The notes under the pieces are model-generated. The model searched no databases. It saw only the letters and a list, made by a program, of their open reading frames with translations, and was not told the origin of the DNA. Source: Erythroxylum novogranatense (taxonomy: Eukaryota > Streptophyta > Magnoliopsida > Malpighiales > Erythroxylaceae). Taken from it: a DNA stretch of 64,000 nucleotides. The position numbers and the translations under genes are program-made. This document shows, one piece after another, positions 53,601 through 64,000 of the stretch. The DNA lies in assembly GCA_029891385.1 (NCBI GenBank), contig CM057230.1:19481372-19545371 (forward strand), written 5' to 3'. Each line of letters opens with the position of its first letter. Positions within the stretch are counted from its first letter, which is position 1.

Positions 53601-55332
53601 ACTTAATAATAAAGCTAGAATAGATTAGTTAATCCGTGATTCCGCTCATCGAGTGACTAATTAATTTCAATTAAGAGGTTAATGGGATTAAATAATTTAG
53701 TCTAAATAGATCATGTGTCCGATTTCATTGGCAAGACGAGGTCCATTAGAATTTATATCACGCCATAGATTATATTTCTGAGCTTTACTCGAATAGTCTA
53801 ATTGGTTAGGAAATAATCATGAGCTTTACTCGGGATTATCGAATAATTACGAATGGATTGGTAGATTTGTCTTTGTTCATCGTCTCTGCTATAACTTTGT
53901 CCATAGGAATGAACGAAATTTATATTTTGAGTCTACGATCGAATTACGATGATCAAATGAGAAGTACTTGCACAGCTTTTATTCATATTAATTTCAATCT
54001 TTAATTTTAATTTCTTCTTGCGTGATTTCGTGTTTTCTAAAATCAATCATTCCCATTTTAATTGTTTTTGTTATTATTATTTTTATTATTTTATTTTGTT
54101 TTGATTTCGCATAAATAAATAATTACTTCACTGGTCTCTGTGGATTCGACCCTATTCATCACTTTACTCGCTTAAGTGTTCTAGAGTAGGAATTTATTTT
54201 TGTTGGTTTGACACCCCATCAACCACACACAAACGCAACAACTCCTCCTCTTCACGTTATTTTCCTCTTTTTCCAGCCCCACAACTAGGCCACTTCCCTT
54301 TGTTCCCTTCTATTTATACTGATGTGACAAATAAATTCCTTGGATAAAACCCCTTCAACTTGCAAGCTTCTTTGTTATTAATTGGCCACACACCTCATAA
54401 CTAGGACCCAAGCCACATAACCACGCAGCCTCCACTTGCCCACCTGCATGTTTTCTTCTTCTTTATCCAACATGTAGCACCTCCAGCCTCTCTTCTATTG
54501 CTTGAATTGACAACCTATTTTGCTCTAGTTGTTGGATCCAAACTAGTCCACGCCAATCACTTCTCTTTAATTTTTCCAGACCAAGTTGCCTCTCTCTTTT
54601 GCTGTCTCAACGTCGTCGTTTCCTAGCTGTCCAGCTTGCATTTTGGACTGTTGTTTTATTATGTGTGCTTCTTATTTGGCTTTGTGGATCACACTTCTTA
54701 ATATTTTGAACTTTAATTTCTTCAAATAACCATAGATTAATCCCTCCTTTGCTGCCTCAAAACAATGCCACTTGCTGTTGATGATTTTTGACAATTTAAA
54801 AATGCTCCTTTAATTGTTGACGCCGCCGAACCCCTTGCTCCCCACTATTGCGTGATTTTCTCATTAATTCCCCCCAAGTCTCCTTTTTGTCCACATTGCC
54901 CTCTTTAAAACCCTCCTAAGATCATGTCTCTCTTGTGCTGCGTTTTGGAGTTCCATGTGCTGCCACGTTGTTTTCCTCATGCTTGTGGACTTATTTACGT
55001 CAGTTTTCACAAATTTGCTGCTCTCAAATGACAGCTCCAAAAATTCTGAAACTTGGTGGAAACATTCTTCAATGAGCCAAGATTATGCCCGCCGAATATT
55101 AGAATTTTCTAATAAACCAATCCTGAGATACAAATTTCCAAAGATCCACAGGTCAAATCTGCCAGAAATTGAAAAGCAGTGTTAATTTCAACCTATTAAG
55201 GACTTGTTGTATTTTATGTGTCTAAAGCTCTAATAATTATAAAACATGATGAAAAAGGCTATAGACATTCATAAAACACATGTAAGATGCTAAATATAAG
55301 GTTCTAAAAACAGATAAAATATAATTGCATCA
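50699..55332 (-). repeat. 3' LTR of the Athila-like element, interrupted by a solo LTR
   Basis: On the minus strand it starts tgatgcaattata after the polypurine run and ends gtttgacacgccatca at 50699. Without the solo LTR and its duplication it would be about 2.8 kb. Its last 850 bases are homologous, in inverted orientation, to the end of the solo LTR. The U3 sequences differ, so the two are related but distinct families. Confidence 0.75.
52364..54221 (+). repeat. Solo LTR of a second Athila-like family, target duplication accac
   Basis: 1,858 bases starting tgataacttgcatttttt and ending gacaccccatca, flanked by accac at 52359-52363 and 54222-54226. No internal element sequence is present. 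This is the expected product of LTR-LTR recombination after insertion. A short plus-strand frame (53007-53201) in it has no recognisable domain. Confidence 0.9.
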
Positions 55333-57154
55333 AAATCCCCCACACTTAACTCTTGCTCGTCCTCGAGGAAGGTTAAAAACATAAATTTTGAAAGCCAAGA
55401 AAACCGAGAATGCAGAAACTAAGTATGGATGCAAAAAAGCAAAAAGAAATAAATATGCAAATGCAAGGGACATTTTCTCAAGTGTTAAAATTTTTTTTCA
55501 ACCTCCCAACAATATCAAAGACATACAAGGATTATAAACAAGAAGGAACCCGCAACATTTAATCCATAAAAGTAATGAACTCACTTTAAATGTAAGAGCC
55601 AAGCAAGATAGCACAATAAACTTAAAGGAAATCTACACCATGTCAAAATAATAGGTCCTCTCATTGTCATACACTACAACACTCAAGTGTTTATGGCTCA
55701 AATGTGTTTTAACTCTTATAGATTCAAACAATGCAATGCTCTTCCATAGGCTTGCTCTTAAATCTTGAATACACTACTAAGTATTACATGCACAACATAA
55801 ATCAAAAGGTCTTAAATAAGGATGTAACTTGGTTGGGTTAGGGGTAAGGTAAAGGAAGGGTAAGAAAAGGCTAAGTATCAGAGTGAGTAGAGCATAACAG
55901 GTAATCAATAACACATATGTGCGCATCCTGCATATCATCAAACAATTAAGCACATCTCTCTCTATTTTTTTTTCTTTTTTTTTTAAACTTTCATTCCCCA
56001 AACATTTATCGATCAAGCACATGGGGAATCCTTTTCTTTCTTTTCTCTTCTTGGCCTCAAACTTTTTTGTTTCTTTTTTGTTTGTTTCGATTCCTTCCCC
56101 ATTGAAAACAAGTACAATACAAGTCATATACCACTGATATTCCTATATTCGCAACCTTCATAAGTTTAATTCAACAAGCATGCTCTACTAACCATGATAA
56201 GGGTTAGAAAGATAAATCAATTAAGAAAAGGTTAAGTTAAACATGGTAAAGCAAAGAATAGATAATAAGCTCAAATGGGCTCACTAGTGGATAACATGCT
56301 TTGGGTTGGCTTTTTGGTCAAGTCGTTAAAATCCTAAGTGCCTTTATCATCTTCATGCATGCATGTAAAAGTGTAGTCTCAACAAGATATAAAGTAAGTT
56401 CCAAAGATACAAAGCATTGAATGAACACACATCAAAGAATTGCATTGAAGGTTCAAAAAACTCACATGGGACAGTCATCTATTAAGTTAACACAATGTAG
56501 TTTCAAAATCAATCCAAAAGCTATCAAGCTTAAAACTCACATAAAAACACATTCATCAAGAAAAATCACAGATTAACTCTCACCTATAATACTCATATTC
56601 TTATCAATCATTGGGAGATCAAAAGACAAAACTAAACACTTAAGGTGCAAAAGCATGCAAAAACGAAAAATCTTTTTGTGTTTTTCAAAAGTTTTTTTTT
56701 CAATTTTTATGGTTTTTTAAACTAAAACATGCAAGTACAAGTGAAAATCTTCAAGTTCAAGCAAGAGCAAAGGTGTGACACTTTGAAGTACAAAAACCAA
56801 GAAAAACCTAAACCATTCACCCACTAAAACCTGAAAATTTCATGCAAAATTTAACCTAAATCCTTCCCCCACACTTTAGATGAAACATTGTCCTCAATGT
56901 TAGCAAATGAAAGAAAAAAATAGTAAAATAAAAGGAAAGAGTGAGAGGAATCTTCTCTTAAGGTGACGGTGGATATGGTGGATCGTCGTAACCACTACAC
57001 TTGAACCAGTGGCCGATGTTGCGTGATTTTCATCCAAATCCATTCAGTCGCCAACAACTGATCAAACTATATTGTCCTGCAAGGCAATAAAAACTTGGGG
57101 TTGCCTCCCAAGAAGCGCATTTGTTTAACGTCGTTAGCCCGACACGAGCCCCAT
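55333..57154 (-). other. 3' tract of the Athila-like element without a gene
   Basis: Begins (minus strand end) with the polypurine run aagtgtgggggatttt next to the LTR. The rest is AT-rich with some T- and A-runs. The stretch caacttggggttgcctcccaagaagcgc near 57085-57115 looks like a conserved post-pol motif of Athila-type elements. A 116-codon minus-strand frame (55777-56127) has no recognisable domain. Confidence 0.5.
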
Positions 57155-58320
57155 TCAGTTATAGGAAGGTTCATTCAAAGAATTAACTTCGACGGATTGG
57201 GGCTGAAATCCTTCATAAAATGGCTTCAAACGATGGCCATTCACCTTGAAGATTTTTCCTGTTTCCATGCTTTGGATATCCACAACACCGTAGGGATAGA
57301 TTTTGGTGACCACGAAAGGCCCAATCCACTTGGATCGCAATTTCCCTGCAAAAAGTTTCAAAGTTGAATTAAATAAAAGTACCTTCTGTCAGACTTTAAA
57401 CTTCTTGTCAGCAAGCTGCTTGTCGTGAAAAGCTTTAGTTTTGGCCTTGTATGTAACAGCGTTGTCAAAAGCATGGTTTCGTAGTTCTTCCAATTCTTGA
57501 ATCTAAAACTTCCTTTGTTGCCCCGCAGCATCAAAATTCATGTTGCACTGCTTCACGGCCCAAAACGCTCGATGCTCAACTTCCACTGGCAGATGACAGG
57601 CCTTGCCATAAACAAGTCTATAAGGAGACATATTTAATGGCGTTTTATAGGCAGTGCGGTAAGCCCAAAGAGCATCGTCCAAGCGCCAGCTCCAATCTTT
57701 CCTGCTGAAGTTCACAGTCTTCTCCAAAATACTCTTTACCTCTCGATTGGACAATTCTGCCAACCCATTGGTTTGAGGATGGTAGGCCGTGGAGGTCCTG
57801 TGCACAACTCCATATTTCTTCAGCAATGCAGCAAACACTCTGTTGCAGAAATGAGTCCCACGATCACTAATGATTGCTTTTGGAGTGCCGAACCTGACAA
57901 AGATATTAGCCTTCACAAAATCGACAACAACCTTAGAATCATTAGTTCGAGTAGCTTTTGCTTCTACCCATTTTGAAACATAATCGACAGCTAACAAAAT
58001 GTATTGGAAACCAAATGATGATGGAAAAGGGCCTATGAAATCAATACCCCACACATCAAATATTTCACAAACAATAACGGGGTTTGAGGCATTTCATTTC
58101 TTCGGCCTATGTTGCCAGTCATTTGGCACCTGTCACATGCTTTACAAAATGCATAAGAATCTCGAAAAATGTCAGGCCAGTAAAAACCAGATTCAAGCAC
58201 TTTCCTAGCTGTCCTATTGGGACCGAAATGGCCACCACAAGCAGATGCATGAAAAAATTGCAATATGGAAGAAATTTCAGATTCAGGTACGCACCTTCGC
58301 ACAATCTGATCAGAACACAT
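57155..58320 (-). pseudogene. Athila-like integrase
   Basis: Minus strand from 58320: zinc-binding N-terminus with FHASACGGHFGPNRTARKV and CDRCQMTGNI. The core follows with [32 protein letters not shown] and [18 protein letters not shown]. Then [20 protein letters not shown] and the C-terminal part [19 protein letters not shown] end at 57155. The D, D, E triad is intact. Two frame breaks (near 58050 and 57500) prevent translation as one protein. Confidence 0.92.
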
Positions 58321-58582
58321 TTTTCATAAATATGGATCATCCCAAATATAACACCTGGCATCATTCTTCAATTTATGGCACTGGGCAGATGTGATACCAG
58401 CTGGATATCCATTCTGGGTGATAAAATTGACCAAATCTGCATATCATGGGTTTCGACATGGCCATGTTGAAGTCACTGCGAATAACTTTTCATCGGGAAA
58501 CTCCTCAGTAACGACCAGATCATCTCCAGAAGTGTTTTGCCGCCTACTCAGGTGATCTGCGACCAGGTTTTCTGCTCCTCTT

Positions 58583-59416
58583 TTGTCTCGAACCTCAATG
58601 TCAAATTCTTGTAGCAAAAGAACTCATCGGATAAGTCTTGGCTTCGCATCCTTTTTGCTCATTAGGTACCGAAGAGCAGCATGGTCTGAATACACTATCA
58701 CCTTCGTACCAAGCAAGTATGATCGGAATTTCTCTAATGCGAAGACCACAGCAAACATCTCCTTCTCCATGGTTGAATAGTTTTGTTGAGCACTATCCAA
58801 CGTCTTTGATTCATAATAGATCACATGAGGGTCACGACCTACCCTCTGTCCAAGAACTGCTCCTACAGCGTAGTTACTGGCATCGCATATGAGCTCGAAA
58901 GGGAGGTTCCAATCTGGTGGTTTGATGATAGGTGCGGTAACCAGCTTTTCCTTCAAGATGTCAAATGCCTTTTTGCAGTCTTCATTGAATTTAAACGGCA
59001 CATCTTTTTGTAGAAGGTTGCTCAAAGGATGAGCTATCTTCGAAAAATCTTTGATGAACCGCCTGTAAAAACCTGCATGACCAAGAAAGAAGCGTACTTC
59101 CCGCACATTTGCGGGGTAAGGCAGCGAGCTAATCACATCAATTTTTGATTTATCCACTTCAATGCCCCTAGCCGAAACTATATGTCCCAATATGATGCCT
59201 TGATTAACCATGAAATGACACTTTTCATAATTAAGCACAAGATTTTTTTTCAATGCATCTTTTTAACACCTTGCTCAAATTTCTAAACAAGATGTAAAGG
59301 AATCTCCGTACACAGTAAAATCATCCATGAAAACTTCAATAATTTCCTCTACATAGTCAGAAAAGATACTTACCATACATCTCTGAAATGTTGCCGGAGC
59401 GTTGCAAAGACCAAAT
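58583..59416 (-). pseudogene. Athila-like reverse transcriptase and RNase H, N-terminus cut
   Basis: Minus strand from 59416: FGLCNAPATFQRCMVSIFSD and the catalytic FMDDFTVYGDSF box. After a frameshift near 59260, [35 protein letters not shown] and RNase H blocks ([47 protein letters not shown]). The upstream RT palm is removed by the Tekay-like LTR that starts at 59417. Confidence 0.92.
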
Positions 59417-61214
59417 GTGTAGCATCCCACTCCCGCAAGACCCGAACCCGACATCGACGGTGATATTCGAGCCCGCGAATCGCGAGGGTGGTATGCTAAA
59501 GCAGTCAATACAGTTTAAAACTCGGTAACACATTTTTTTTTAAAACCAATCGAGAGCGCAGATATCAGTAAATAATTGGGCCTGTTTTGAATACGAAATC
59601 ATTCTATCTCAAAACAACATTTCGGTAATATTACAAGTACGAGAATTCAAAACCAAATTGGGCCCAATGCTGTTCCTGAACACTTTCAGGAATCACATTC
59701 AATTGGGGACCCTCAGAAATAATAGTATCATTTTGCGGAAAATACAAATTTACACATAATTCAAAATGACACTAATGCAAACGTGAAGCTGATCCCGACC
59801 TTAACGCCGACTTGCAAGCGGTAATCATACTCCGCGCCTAACGGGTACTCTTCGATCCCTGAAAAATATTTACAATGTTGGGTGAGTTTGCGAACTCAGT
59901 GAGAAACCATCATCGATGGTTCACTCAACTCATGCATTCACCAATCATATTAGCACACAGTAGCATTAACAGTAATATCACATATTATTACATTTCGGTT
60001 CCAATTTCATATACACATACAATTTCATCATTCACATCTTCCGGTCATTTACATCATATATATATATGCAATGCGCATGTGACCTTTGTTCCATTTTCAT
60101 TTCGTTGTTGTGGACTGCATGCTTTGGCTTGCCCCAAGAACGGGCACATTACGTTGAGCGGTGGCTCGAAAACATCGGGCTTGAAGCCTCGATACATCGA
60201 GCCGAGGCTCAATACTGGACCGAGGTCTCGTGCGTTGGTAAAGCTCTCACATACGTTAGGCGTGATATGCCCCGACATCGATGGTCATTCCGGTCACAAC
60301 CGCTTTTATCTCGATCATGTCCTTATGCATGAATGCATATGTTCCAATTTCCATTTACTGATTATTTCTATCACTTACATTCAATGCCATTTCCTATTTC
60401 TTCAGACCTTCGGTCCGATATTTCAATCATATATTTTTTCCAATTTATTGCATCATACCATTATCGCATTTTAACGGTCACATTCAATGTATTGAAATGC
60501 ATAACCAACACTTCAATATCAATTTCCCATTTCTCGGACCTTTGGTCCGAGATCTCCAATATAAACATTCACACACGATTACACACAAGTAGCACCGTTA
60601 TCTCATTCCAAATATTTGAGACACCTATGGTCCAAATCAATCAAAATCAAACACACATAAACCCTCCATTATCTCCACATGGCAAAATTTGCAAAATCTT
60701 AAACACATAAAGGTTGAGGAACCAACTAGGTTACTCACCGAATAACTTCGAGCTAATGCCGGAAGTCTCTGCGATGTCCGTGGATCTACGGTCCAACTGA
60801 GCCTCTATAGCAAACACAATAGGTTCACATTACTAACTCAGATAGTTCGAATGACCAAATAATGCACATGGAATAATTAAAGCGTGTATAATGCATGTTC
60901 ATGGCATTCCTACCTTAATCCAAAATTTTCCCTAATAAAATTTTATTAAAATTAGAAATCCATAGGCTGACGGTGCACTTCGGACCTCTATAGGTCCCAA
61001 TTAAATCAAGCGGTGTTTGCATGTTCCAGTCAATAGGCTACGTCAAATTCGTCTAAAATTCCGTTTTCTCGAAAATGAAATTAAATATTCAACGAATCCG
61101 ATGCCTCTGGAATCAGGTCAATCGGACGTCGGACGGAAAGAAATTAACAAAAGAATAAACGGACCATTTAATGCCAAATAATAATCAAAAATAAAAAAAA
61201 TAATAATAAAAATA

Positions 61215-61238
61215 AATATATATATATATATATATATC
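61215..61238. repeat. (TA)n microsatellite
   Basis: About eleven TA units directly before the CG-rich patch. Confidence 0.95.
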
Positions 61239-61250
61239 TTGATCTTGTTG

Positions 61251-61353
61251 CCTCATGAGGCGAGGAGCCGCCCTCATGAGGCTAATTCGCCTCACATCGT
61301 CGCGAGGCGAGGCGTCGCCTCGCGACCAACCTCCTAAATCTCGCCTCATGAGG
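61251..61353. repeat. CG-rich patch with repeated palindrome cctcatgagg
   Basis: cctcatgagg occurs at 61251, 61272 and 61344. Between them cgcgaggcgaggcgtcgcct followed by cgcg (61301-61324) is nearly self-complementary. The patch stands out in an AT-rich LTR and could form hairpins. Confidence 0.85.
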
Positions 61354-63719
61354 CAAAACGTCGCTTCTAGCGAGACGGCGAGTTTCACCGCCGCTTTGCC
61401 TTTTTTTTTTCCAAATTTCAATCTTAATTTCCAATTACTCTAACTTTTAGCACACAAATCAGAAAATACCCACTATACCTCATTGGAAAGCTTATGAAAA
61501 GCTCTACAACTCTCAAGAAGACCATAAAAATCAATTCAACCTCTAAGGGTGTCAAAAATCCCATCCAAGATACTGCTTACTCAAAACTCATAAATATAGG
61601 ACAGTAACTCACAAATGCAAGGACTCACTGATTAGTTAGCTAAAATTCCTACATAAATATGCTCAATAAGATCACAATGTCAGCTACAATTGACATGAAC
61701 AACCCAAAATCAAATTCCATTACTAAACAAGTCAATTAATTCACTCAATGTTACTGTCCCTGAAACCATGCAATTTGAACAGTAAACTTATAACAAACAT
61801 ATCTCCCTGTACACAAGTCAGAAAAATCCAAACTTTACATCCCTAAAAGATAAATCCTCAAAATTCAAGTTTCATGAAGAACTCAAACTCCAATTCGATT
61901 TCTAACAATTCCAAATCTGTTATGCAAGTTTCTGACCTAATCAACACTTAAAACCACAATGTAGGTTCAGCTTTTGCAAATCCATATCTCCACATCTGAT
62001 TTCCAAAATTACATGCCATACACCAATTTCAATATCAATGTGTTATCTAAAACTCTTCAGTAGACCCTAAAATCAGTTCAGTTCACAAAAATTACTAAAA
62101 TTCTTCCACACCCGAATGTGTACTAAATATGCCAATCCAACTAGGTTTCAGTCACTGCATATAAACAGTCACTAGTAATCAGGTCATATCTCCCAATATA
62201 CAACTCGAAAAATAGCAAGATTAGTGGAAATGAAAAGCTAACTCAATATGCCACAACTTTCATGAAGACCACTTTCCCAAATTCCATCTCAATTAATTTA
62301 GAAAAATCAGCAAAATAATCAGGTCCTATATGCGGGTACTGTTCACAGACCCTACAACCAGAAACTTTCCATGCAAAGATCCACCCTTCTAACATTACAA
62401 TTTAACATCACCTATTTCACACAAAGTTGAAGCCAACATCCCAAAGTTTCATTGGGCACAAACCTCACCTCATTTGCTCACTTACACAATTAGTTATGAT
62501 CAAAACATTACAATAGGTTCAAAACTCAATTTCCAGCTTTCATCAACAACCTAACTTCTATCACTTCTAACATCAATAACACATCACTAAGCATCCAATT
62601 GAACACAAATTCAGCCCCTATATCATTAATACATTTACTAGGAAATACCATCTCAAGTTGGCAGCCCTCATCTCTCCATTTCCATGCAAAAGTAGTCAAT
62701 CAAAATCAAGCTAAAAACACTTCTAAACCACATCATTTATGTTCACTTTATCAAACCATACTTAACCTAGCCTTATACCCACCAATTCCATCTACAATTT
62801 TCATTCAAATCATGGATCAATAATCATAATAAGTGCATCATAGTTCTCATTAAAAGCCTCTAACAATCATGGTTCAATAAATACATAATCAAAGCATAAT
62901 GAAAACCTAATAAGAAACTTACCAATTCAAACTTTCAAGCTTCCCACTCTCCAATCACTTCACTTTCTTCCTTCACTTCCAAAACCCATACATGGCTATC
63001 ACCTTGGATAAAGACTTAAGCTCATATGCAAGTAAAGAGGGCTCTTAAGGTTGGTGGAAGGTGACTTAAGAGAGAAACAAAAGAAATCGATGGAGATGGC
63101 AAAATGGAAGGTAGGTTTCGGATGAGTGAGTGCAATGTGGAAACAACTTTGATTTTCATTCCTTTAACCATAAGCCACCGAAAACTCTAGGTTAAAACAA
63201 ACAAAAGCATTTAATCCTTTTAGGACAAATGGCATGGATTGGAGAAAGGGACAAAATAGAAATAAGACAAAATTTAGCTAATCCTAGTTAATTAAGCACT
63301 AATCCCAATTAAACTCTAATCATGGTACTAAAATAATTCCCTAACACCATTTAGCCAATAATCTAATGCCATTAGGCAATCCTTCTCAGTACAAAAGGCT
63401 CACTCAATCGATCGGTTGAAATTTTTCATCCGAGAAAGAACTCCAAAAATTCCGAAAAATTCCATAAATCCTTAAAATGGAAAACAATTTATGACGACTC
63501 AAAATAATTTTCCAATTACAACTATCCCATAAATTTCACAAAGGTCTCAGTTTGAAACCTAAGCGGAAAATGTCATGAATGCATGTTATCATGTGTATAT
63601 GCAAAACAACCATCACCATAGAGGCGATAAGTTGTATGTGCATGCCGAGATATAATTTAATACTCCTAACCCGTCCCAAATTACTAACATACCCTTCCCA
63701 TCGGTGATGGATGTTACAA

Positions 63720-64000
63720 TTCTCCTCCTAACAAAAATTTCGTCCTCGAAATTTCATATATGATTTATCGGGGGGGGAGTCTTTTTGATTAATACCCTTT
63801 GTTTCTCACTGTTTTCACTACCCGACCAAATTCAGTCAATGAACGGAGATCAAAACAATCAATTACTCTTTTTCGCTTTTCAAACTTTCCATGTTTACGC
63901 GTAATTCGTCACCTTCAATATCAATAACATATATATCGGATATTTCCAATTCTATCTATGAAACACTTTGTAAATCCGAATCATCTTTTAGGTTTTAGCC
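63720..64000 (-). pseudogene. Tekay-like pol tail and polypurine tract
   Basis: Minus strand: short fragments of the element's coding end, then gaaatttcgaggacgaaatt and ttaggaggagaatt directly before the LTR. No domain is recognisable in this short piece. A run of eight or nine G on the plus strand (63770-63778) is also present. Confidence 0.5.

Larger units (their letters stand above)
50699..59416 (-). mobile_element. Athila-like gypsy element (minus strand), 3' portion
   Basis: Minus strand: RT (from 59416), RNase H, integrase (to 57155), about 1.8 kb without a gene, a polypurine run (55333-55350) and a long 3' LTR (50699-55332) that contains a solo LTR. The RT is cut at 59417 by a Tekay-like LTR. 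Phrases such as [21 protein letters not shown] in integrase are characteristic of Athila. No env-like ORF is seen in the 3' tract. Confidence 0.85.
59417..63719 (-). repeat. 3' LTR of Tekay-like element, about 4.3 kb
   Basis: Minus-strand start tgtaacatccatcaccg, end gggatgctaca. I see no gene in it. It contains a (TA)n run (61215-61238), a CG-rich palindromic patch (61251-61353) and otherwise AT-rich unique sequence. The 5' LTR is outside the window, so the length is inferred only from the two ends and needs confirmation. Confidence 0.65.
59417..64000 (-). mobile_element. Tekay/Del-like chromovirus (minus strand), 3' end with very long LTR
   Basis: It inserts in the RT of the Athila-like element. 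On the minus strand the pol end (64000 to 63735), the polypurine stretch ggaggagaa and an LTR running from about 63719 to 59417 are visible. The phrase tttcgaggacgaaatttttg just before the LTR is a hallmark of Del/Tekay elements. Coding parts lie beyond the right edge. Confidence 0.75.

Noticed and set aside
55777..56127. 116-codon minus-strand frame as an Athila env-like gene
   Set aside because: Too short; Lys-rich and hydrophobic patches come from A/T runs, and no conserved motif is seen.
59875..60474. 199-codon plus-strand frame in the Tekay-like LTR
   Set aside because: Lies in LTR sequence, is histidine/isoleucine/serine-rich from composition, and has no domain.

Overview
This is plant nuclear DNA, almost certainly from a eudicot-type angiosperm. 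It carries spliced fragments of plant housekeeping and resistance-type genes buried in nested LTR retrotransposons of the classic plant lineages (Ty1/copia SIRE-, Ale-, Oryco/Ivana- and Tork-like; Ty3/gypsy Tat-, Athila- and Tekay-like, plus a short gag-protease element). Polyadenylated LINE tails, AT-rich introns with GT..AG borders and tRNA-Met-type primer sites agree. I cannot name the species. Lineage names rest on motifs and layout, not on a tree.

Layout. (1) 1-8389: 3' two thirds of a decayed Tat-like element (protease, RT, two RNase H modules, integrase, a 12-copy 68-bp tandem array, a long non-coding tract with an antisense ORF, and a 3' LTR). It abuts a broken CC-NB-ARC resistance gene on the minus strand (8390-9195). 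(2) 10442-23345: exons of a bifunctional aspartokinase/homoserine dehydrogenase gene, split inside an exon by a complete but inactive 9.9-kb SIRE-type element (10933-20827). (3) 23836-40339: a minus-strand Oryco/Ivana-like copia element that has itself received an Ale-like copia (24041-28857), a LINE tail (29775-30748) and a deletion-derived gypsy element (32176-38877). The gypsy element carries a Tork-like copia (33639-36460). (4) 40396-42474: the only long intact cellular ORF, a 692-aa winged-helix/LRR protein that looks like an NLR without its nucleotide-binding core. (5) 43203-44593: 3' part of a CCCH zinc-finger-type nuclear protein gene with a premature stop, a LINE insertion with a 14-bp target duplication, and an Oryco-like copia element (44594-48770) at its upstream edge. 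(6) 48875-64000: a minus-strand Tork-like copia cut by a minus-strand Athila-like element. The Athila-like element holds a solo LTR and is cut in its RT by a Tekay-like element whose very long LTR runs to 63719.

Functionally the window is mostly a retrotransposon graveyard. Insertion order can be read from target duplications (aaatg, tatca, accac, and a 14-bp LINE duplication). The aspartokinase/homoserine dehydrogenase, CC-NB-ARC and CCCH genes are all pseudogenes here. The NB-less NLR-like gene is the best candidate for a live gene, and the gag-protease-only gypsy derivative is the most unusual mobile element.
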